Shown piece by piece: positions 57,344 through 64,000 of a stretch of 64,000 nt of DNA. Each line of letters opens with the position of its first letter. Within the stretch, counting starts at the first letter, position 1. Below the pieces are notes generated by a model. The model was given only the letters and a program-made list of their open reading frames with translations. It was not told the DNA's origin and ran no database searches. Source of the stretch: Stenopsyche tienmushanensis (lineage: Eukaryota; Arthropoda; Insecta; Trichoptera; Stenopsychidae); NCBI GenBank assembly GCA_008973525.1, contig WACJ01000218.1, forward strand, positions 248,001-312,000, in the 5' to 3' direction. The translations under genes were made by a program, and so were the position numbers.

Positions 57344-59640
57344 TTATAAAATATTTTGAAGATTTTGCAACAAAATAAGTGTTAAAATTAAATAATTTGA
57401 CATAAGTAAATGATAATCCTTTGGTATGAAACAAGTTATTCGTGTAATTACTATAACTTCGACATTTTAAAATTGTTATATTAATGAACTATTATTAACC
57501 ATTATATATATAATTATATATACAAAGTGTTCTTTAAAGTTATTTTGAGACAGAATTTTTTCGCACTCTGGGTAAGTGTTGCCGATGATGATATATCGAT
57601 GATCGGTACTAATAGGATTGTATTGTATATAGCTTACAAATAGTCAACATTTTTAATTTAGCCCGCTACATAGCAATTTCGCGCGGGTTAGCACCCGAAT
57701 AAAGTGTGTTAACCGACAATATGAATCGGTAGCCGCTTATCTGTTTTTTAATCTTACTGTCAGTTTCTCTATCACAACAAGCGCCCCTTTTCTCAATGAA
57801 AACAAATAGCTCCTCTTCCAGCACAGACGTTACAGTAAATAAGAGTAAACGTGTTAGAGTTCATTAGCCATTTGTTCACGGCTCGTCGTCAATATTTACT
57901 AGAACATAAGAAACATCCGTAGACCTGCTCATTACTACGCCGACTCAATGGAAACACGTTTTTTGGCTGCAGTATTGACTTGTCGTCCCGACTCCAGTAC
58001 ATCTTCATCCACGATCAGGTGTGTCCAGGTGCGCCAACAACCAGTATCCACCAACAACACGGTCAACTATCGTGTTAATTGTCCTAAAATACTTCGATGC
58101 TCGTTTCTTTTATTCTCATTTTTAAAGTACAACGACCTCGATGGCAAACTATGGCGCTTCGATCCGAGAATGCAACAGTCTCGGCGCTAACGACAAATGC
58201 ACTCTCTATTAATAATGATAATCGAATAGACGACGCCACAATTGTTCTCATCAAAAGTGACAGCTTCCCTATGACATCTCGCTTGAGATGTCCGCGGATC
58301 GACATGTGTGACCGTTGTACTGTCGCTCGACTCGGGCGTTCTTATTTTTAGTCGCTTGTCGGAGGCATTTGTGGTGAAAAAAGTGGAAAGTGAAAGTAGA
58401 ACATGTATGCAATTGAACGATCGGAAGACGTTGGCAGTGCTCCACAAGATTCGATGCAGCATTCGCGCCCAAAATGAAAGACGTCGCTTTTATTGCCCGT
58501 GGACAGAGCATCGGCAGGCAGCCCTGAACTATAATCCCAATGCGTGTATGCGATCAAATGCAAAAAAATGCATTTATTCATTCGGTTTGTATACAATTTT
58601 ATCATGCAGTCCGAGCATAAATATGATTTGTAATCCAATTCTACGATAAAAATAATAATTGAGCTCACTTTAGATGCCACGTTGCGAAACATTCCGAGGC
58701 GGTTGGATTTCTCGGTTTTTCCGAGCCTGGAAATCGCGCATTAATTTCTATTGACGTCAGTCAAACGCCACTGAAGCCGAATAATGTGCATCGTAAAATG
58801 CAACGACTGACCTATATTTAACTAGCGAAGCACGTGACACTGGTGCTGCAGTTAATTTGTTTGATGCCAACTCCAATTTATGAACGATGCACGTTGACAG
58901 CAGTTTACCTATGAAGGCTCAGAACGACATCGGATTTCATTCGATTATACTTGTAGGGAGTATCGGACGAAATGCCTTGTGCAATTCGAGACTGGGTCAA
59001 TTGTTTCGAAATTGATGTCCGTACACCGACTATGTATATCACAAGAGCTTCCAAATTAATTATACATTTATTTTTAAATTCCTCCCTTACGTCTTTCATC
59101 GGACATGTAGTTTATGGCGATTAAGCCGGGTTTTCATTATCACGTCATCGTTGATTTTTTTTAATTTTTCCATTTGATAACCAAGTGTTGGCCAAGTCAT
59201 AAGAGTTCACAATTAAATAAAATTGTCATCCTTACTACAAAAATGCACCATCATGCCCAAAGATCGTCGTCATTTTGAAGCTACTCACTTATTCATGCTC
59301 AAAGTTTCGTTTCATTGAGAGGGTGCAGCAAAACTCTCTCCCTTATTTAAAATTGAATAAAAAACAGACGATAGAAATTTAATAAAATGAATTTGAAAAT
59401 AATAAAATTTAAGGCATGTATTTAGTTGTTAATAACTGAAGGCAATTACGAATGTTTCCAATATTATTAGTTATCCGAGTTATTAGTTGATGTTTATAAG
59501 CTAAGCCTGGAGATATGCGCATTTAAAAAAATGGCATTAATCGGAATGATTTCGTTGCAGTTAAGGCTGGTTCCGTTTTGTTTGAACAATAGATTTTTAA
59601 TTTGCAAATCATTGTGTTTGTGTTTTAGTTCTAAGAAACT
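57344..59640. other. Repeat-poor block with overlapping frames; no recognised gene
   Basis: At 57948-58692 frames of 80-114 codons overlap on both strands in a locally GC-rich stretch. None shows a domain, signal peptide or membrane helix that I recognise. No shared repeats. A host exon or regulatory DNA is possible. Confidence 0.35.
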
Positions 59641-59645
59641 CTGAA

Positions 59646-59788
59646 TCATTTAAGAATATTGATGACGGTAACAATGCCACCTTCTTCATAATAATAAGGC
59701 CCAATCATCCCGACACTTCTCATTGTGCACCAAACTGTAACACGATCAATGTGTAGAGACTTTTCATAAAGTTCCCGAGGGTTACGAT
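59646..59788 (-). pseudogene. Tc1/IS630-type transposase fragment
   Basis: The minus-strand frame reads NPRELYEKSLHIDRVTVWCT, then MRSVGMIGPYYYEEGGIVTV and IN. Many insect Tc1/IS630-type transposases have ExPLHxxRVTVWCxxxxxGIIGPYFFEExxxxVTVN just before the second catalytic aspartate. The fragment stops at hAT copy 10 (59789); neither aspartate nor inverted ends are present. Confidence 0.75.
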
Positions 59789-60285
59789 TAGGGAATCCAA
59801 TCCCGGACAATTTCAAGTGCTCATGAATCCCGGAATTAGTAAACGTAATCCCGAACAATTCGGGATTGAAATGTTTATCTAACAGAAATCGTACATCTCA
59901 CCAGCATGCAGCTGCTACTAAATCGAGATATTCTCGCCAAAATCTAGGGGCAGTAACTGTCTACTCTTTGTATACATATACTCAGTACATATATGTTTAT
60001 TTTAACTTTTCTCGACCGGTGATGTATTTACTACACCTCGACTCTAATAATGGGAATATCGATATGAAATATAATACATACGGGTTTCAAAAATTTTGTA
60101 TTCATCCGTAATATAATTACGAATCACATCAAAGTATTATAGTATATAAGTATTCATCTGCAGCGACGGAAATAAATTATTTGTCGGAAAAAATTGGGAA
60201 TTTTGCGAGTTTTAGTTCGGGTCTCAATAGATAGAAATTTTATCAGTCACATTGATGATGTTATATGAAAATGGAGACTCGTAAG
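59789..60285 (+). mobile_element. hAT-family copy 10
   Basis: The intact left terminus TAGGGAATCCAATCCCGG is followed by the palindromes, the core, and the beginning of the transposase segment (CACATTGATGATGTTATATG). It ends at an ATGGAGACT/AGTCTCCAT hairpin; the right half is missing. It abuts the Tc1-type fragment at 59646. Confidence 0.86.
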
Positions 60286-60296
60286 TTAGTCTCCAT
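60271..60296. repeat. 9-bp hairpin at the truncated end of hAT copy 10
   Basis: The arms ATGGAGACT (60271-60279) and AGTCTCCAT (60288-60296) have an 8-base loop and sit at the point where family homology stops, similar in position to the hairpin in copy 9. Confidence 0.7.
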
Positions 60297-60337
60297 AGCC
60301 GCTAGAGTTAGGTCGTGTTTATCGCGTCTGTCGCGCA

Positions 60338-60800
60338 TTATGGAATTCGAATAACGCGTTAGCATTAAGCTTTTTTTTATGTTGCAAAAAAGTGCCAAAG
60401 AAGCTCATTGAAATGTTAAAATCGGTGTATGGCGATAATGTGGTAACTGTTTACAAGACTTGACTGTTTACAAGTTTGAAGACTGTTTACAAGTGGTATG
60501 AGCGATTTAACCTTTTAACTGCCAATGACTCATCAGCCAGTACAAATGTGACGCACCGGTGAGTCGATGGCAGTTAAAAGGTTAAAAACGAAAATGAGTC
60601 GGTTGAAGACGAGTAACGATCGGGACGTCAATCGACCTCAAAAACAGATGAAAATGTGCAAAAAGCGGCAAAAATTTTTCGTGTAAATAGACGAATAATT
60701 ATTCGAAAGCTTGCTGAAGAAATTAACATCTGTTACAGGTCTGTGCAAAGCATTTTAACTGATAATTTGCAAATGAGACGAATGAATGCATTTGAAGGAT
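60338..60800 (+). pseudogene. Mariner transposase N-terminal half, with nested 71-bp element
   Basis: It starts ATGGAATTCGAA-stop-RVSIKLFFMLQKSAKEAH, shifts frame to EMLKSVYGDNVVTVYK, then after a 36-bp duplication reads WYERFK[insertion]NENESVEDEQRSGRQS, TSKTDENVQKAAKIF and RKLAEEINICYRSVQSILTD, then NLQMRRMNA. This is both helix-turn-helix domains of a mariner lineage in which the linker normally continues AKFVPRLLTxEQK. ACTGTTTACAAG occurs three times (60446, 60463, 60482), the trace of the duplication. The catalytic domain is absent; sequence to the hAT copy at 60934 is unrecognised. Confidence 0.82.
60511..60581. mobile_element. 71-bp piggyBac-like miniature element inside mariner
   Basis: The ends CCTTTTAACTGCCA and, read inward from 60581, CCTTTTAACTGCCA are identical over 14 bp. 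Similarity continues as TGACTCA/CGACTCA. TTAA flanks both sides (60507-60510 and 60582-60585). Removing the 71 bp and one TTAA restores the mariner frame RFKNENESVEDE with no scar. It is almost entirely terminal repeats. Confidence 0.88.
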
Positions 60801-60933
60801 TATCTTCGAGTTCGTTCCAAGGGGAACAACTGTAAATTCCGAAATTTACAAATGCGTAGTATAATGATTGCGAAACGATATGCGAAGAAAGATACCAGAA
60901 AAATGGGCTAATAGCTTTCTTCTTCATCGCGAT

Positions 60934-61372
60934 TAGGGAATCCAATCCCGGGCCAAAGTTTCGATCTCGAGATTTCGGAATTGTATTAGACCATCCCGGG
61001 ATCAGTCCCGGAATCTCGGGACCCAGGATATTCAATAGTTTTAGAAATTACGTTGGTCAAAAATTACTAATAAGTCCATTTGTTTAATATAAAAAATAAT
61101 TTTAAGTGACTGATAAAATTCCTATCTGATGAGACACGGACTAAAATTCCCGATTTCCCGACAAATTATTTATTTCCTTTGCTGCAGATGAATACTTATA
61201 TACTATAATACTTTGATGTGATTCGTAATTATATTACGGAGGAATACAAAACTTTTGAGTACCGTATCTATTATATTTCATATCGATATTCCTATTGTTA
61301 GAGTCGAGGTGTAGTAAATACATCACCGGTAGGAAAAGTTCAAAACAACAATTTGAAAGATATATATGTACT
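60934..61372 (-). mobile_element. hAT-family copy 11
   Basis: The intact right terminus TAGGGAATCCAATCCCGGGC at 60934 is followed by the palindromic zone (ATCCCGGGATCAGTCCCGG), a shortened AT-rich part joined to AAGTGACTGATAAAATTCC, and the conserved core. Homology ends near 61372 (TTTGAAAGATATATATGTAC). The left terminus is missing. Confidence 0.86.
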
Positions 61373-62953
61373 GCAAGCAAGACTATTGCATGCATATAAT
61401 TAGCACAATTTGTATGGAAATATGCAGCTTTATATTTTTCATATAGTATAATTAGTATAGCTATTATTTAGTAGAAAAATTTGAACATGTCTTCAAGCAT
61501 GATTTATGATCTGTATTTACCACTTATGTGATCATATAAAAATATGTAATTTGCTATGAGAGTTTACTACGTATATGGCTGGTGGTAATCCACTTGGGTG
61601 ACCCATAATTCAAATCGATTAGTACAATAAGCAGTGATTATCTAATTTGTTCACACGCATTATATTGTATGCTCCGACCGAGCAAATTATCATCATCAAT
61701 CACGCACACATTGTGATTTAAATCACTAAATGCATCAATTTTACGACTATAATAATCGCATAAATCTATCCTGATTGCGCAATGTCCATTTATGGACGCT
61801 TCCGATTAAATAAAGTACAATCTCGTATGCAAAATCCGGTGGATAATAATACATCGCAGTTGGCTTTGCCTTGTTGGTGATCGCCTCAAGATATATGAAG
61901 TCGAAAAGAATCAGCCGAAGACGAATTTCGAGATTATTTCTTCGACCGTGAGCTTTAACAAATCATTTCCAGCTAATGTGGAAGGCCGTCGAAGAAAAAT
62001 TTTAACCACAAGACATTGAACGTGGCGTGAATCATTAGTGTGTAAAAATTCATACTGAGGTTTTGCATATCATCATACCTATTTATGGACGAAGCGAAAT
62101 TATTAACTCTTCATATTTTTTTGTTGGTTTTTTTAGTTGTTCTAAATATAAATTATTTAAAGACAATTTTTCTTGCATTACAAACCGCAAATTTGCACGC
62201 TTAATTGCAATTTGTATTTATCTCACAAGGAGTACTTGAGGATCTATATGATAACCATAACGTTTGACCTCATTCACAAGGTTCCATTCTAAGAACACTC
62301 TACAATTACGTTCGCATTATACATTGTTCATACCTTTAAAATCTGGACAAAATACAATTAAATTCATCTATCATACAAAGTAACGATGATTTTATTAAAA
62401 AAAATCAAACGAATGACTTCCAGTTTTGATTAGATTTTACAGCGACATGATGTCATTCGTTCTAACAAGTCCAACAGTCTTGCGATAAAAAATCCCCATG
62501 TAAATTTGAAATAAATAATACATTCTTAACAATAGCTATTTACCTCCAAAATATGATCTCACGTCCTAGACGATTCTATTGAATTTTTAACAAATCTTAC
62601 AATAGCGGCAAAGTCTGTTTTAACATTTCAACCTTTAAGCTTGGATCGAAAATTTTTGTCCTTTTAAAGAAAATCCATTATTCACGACGGACTAATCGCC
62701 AAGGAATCTCAGGATATTGCTATGTGGTTGTATTAATGTTTATATAATATAATCTATGAAAAATGAATTAAATCGTTGGAAAAATATGATTTTAATACTT
62801 GCGGTTAAATTGTTTTATTGTTTATTTCAAGTTGTATTTAAGAAATGAGCAGCAGGCTGTTCTGTTAGTGTAGTGCAGAAAGTCTTGTAGTGTACATGCA
62901 CAAATAATAGCCAACCAAAGCTATAAAAATATATAGGTATTTATACTTTTTCG
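61373..62953. other. Unique AT-rich sequence, no gene seen
   Basis: No frame over 60 codons and no shared repeats. Confidence 0.45.
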
Positions 62954-63924
62954 AACCTCTTTTTGTGCGACTTTTTTTTGTGCGATTTCGAAGTTATGCG
63001 GTTTTTTAAAGCATTTTTTTCTTTTTTTGTTTTTTGAGATATTTTGGATTAAATAGGAAATAAATCATCAACACTAACCGAAATATGGAAAAAAATAATA
63101 ATTTGGGACTGTGTCGCTGAATTTATGACCACGTCTTTTATTCTGGTTTAGATTTTTGAAAAAAATGACTTCGTTTTTTTTTGCATTGTTCCAATGTTTT
63201 GACTTTTAAAAATACATTCTCCAAAGGAATTTCCAAAATTCTGACTACTTACGGAGTTATAGCTATTTTAGTGACGCGGTAACTTGACTGGTCTACTTTT
63301 TACTAGGAAACTACTTTTTTCAGCACGGTTGACATCATATCTCAAGTTTTAATTGATCAATTTACTTCAAACTGGGTACGGATCTTTTCTATATAACGCT
63401 CCATTATTCTTACCAGATTTATGTAACCATTTAAAAAAAAAAATATGACAAAATAAGGCCAAAAAATGACTTGTCTGAATTTTTTTTAAACACTCGCCAT
63501 TTTTTATTTTTATTTTTTGAGTTAGGGACTATAATGACATTGACACTGAGTATACTATTTCTTCCGAAGAAGAGAGCAATTTTGAGTCATATCGAAAATC
63601 GCAATGAAAATTATCATACAGCGATGATAGTTTGTAATTAAAATAATTGGCATTTCTCTAGTAGATGTCTGACATTTGAGATGCCAGATGTCAGACGTCT
63701 TTAAAATTTTACCAATGATGTAAGACGTCCTTTAAATGTTACTTTTTTATTACCTTATTATTTTCCCGTCATTTTTATCAACTTTTTTTATGCGATTTTA
63801 TACAGCTGTTTCAAAGTTATGCGGGTTTTAAAATCCATAGAACGCATCTTCACTTTTTCTATGTAAGTCATAGCTTTTTTTGTGCGATTTTCCGCAGAAA
63901 GCATCTACCGCACAAAAAAAGGTT
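62954..63924 (-). mobile_element. Inverted-end element L, copy 2 (971 bp)
   Basis: The ends AACCTCTTTTTGTGCGACTT (62954) and, read inward from 63924, AAACCTTTTTTTGTGCGGTA. TA lies on the right. Collinear in reverse with 51070-51711, with extra sequence at 63120-63300 and at 63610-63740. The second extra part contains the inverted pair GTCTGACAT/ATGTCAGAC. No coding sequence recognised. Confidence 0.68.
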
Positions 63925-64000
63925 TAAGTGCATATAGATTTATGCGAACATCTATCATCGCCCATAGCAATGATCCGCTTCATCTAACACATTTGATCGC
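63925..64000. other. Unique sequence to window end
   Basis: Too short to interpret. Confidence 0.3.

Noticed and set aside
60733..61035. 100-codon minus-strand open frame as a gene
   Set aside because: Its first part translates the palindromic end of hAT copy 11 and the rest is antisense to sequence next to a mariner pseudogene.

Overview
This window is AT-rich nuclear DNA of an insect; the order cannot be settled from sequence alone. It has no intact long reading frame, no operons, and a dense layer of decayed class II transposons (mariner/Tc1, Tigger/pogo-like, hAT, piggyBac-like, Harbinger-like) plus a few non-LTR retrotransposon tails. One degenerate insect gustatory receptor (7tm_7 family) at 55280-56520 points directly to an insect. 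I found no host gene that looks functional. The window is best read as intergenic or intronic sequence with many generations of nested transposons.

The dominant repeat is a hAT family with 11 copies (1321, 4710, 7395, 14490, 26043, 29129, 33119, 38454, 43289, 59789, 60934). Its ends read TAGGGAATCCAATCCCGG. The subterminal zones are full of TCCCGGGAT-type palindromes, and the core is a conserved stretch of about 250 bp. Only the copy at 1321 keeps the transposase C-terminal dimerisation region; the others are internal deletion derivatives. Several copies sit inside older mariner elements.

Mariner/Tc1 remains fall into several lineages. One is a TA-flanked element at 517-2834 split by a hAT copy. 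A second lineage has copies at 19135, 32685 and 53199 and has lost its first DNA-binding region. Others are a broken N-terminal half at 25557, a small deletion derivative at 33081, a hAT-split copy at 37930, a C-terminal piece at 42495 and a broken copy at 60338. Tc1-like fragments lie at 9690 and 59646.

TTAA-flanked piggyBac-like non-autonomous elements include a family with copies at 17522, 21430, 26656, 45458, 49088 and 57055. Unrelated elements lie at 47205 and, only 71 bp long, at 60511. Tigger-like elements lie at 45700, 45410-47001, 56738 and, as ends, at 18627 and 30612. A 200-bp Harbinger-like palindrome sits at 9216, with a matching empty site in a related repeat near 4677.

Between these are long unique stretches, notably 21683-25556, 26956-29128, 33956-35304, 47502-49083 and 57344-59640. 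They contain only short random-looking frames. If the window holds host function, it is probably non-coding regulatory DNA in those blocks. No new multi-gene system was found.
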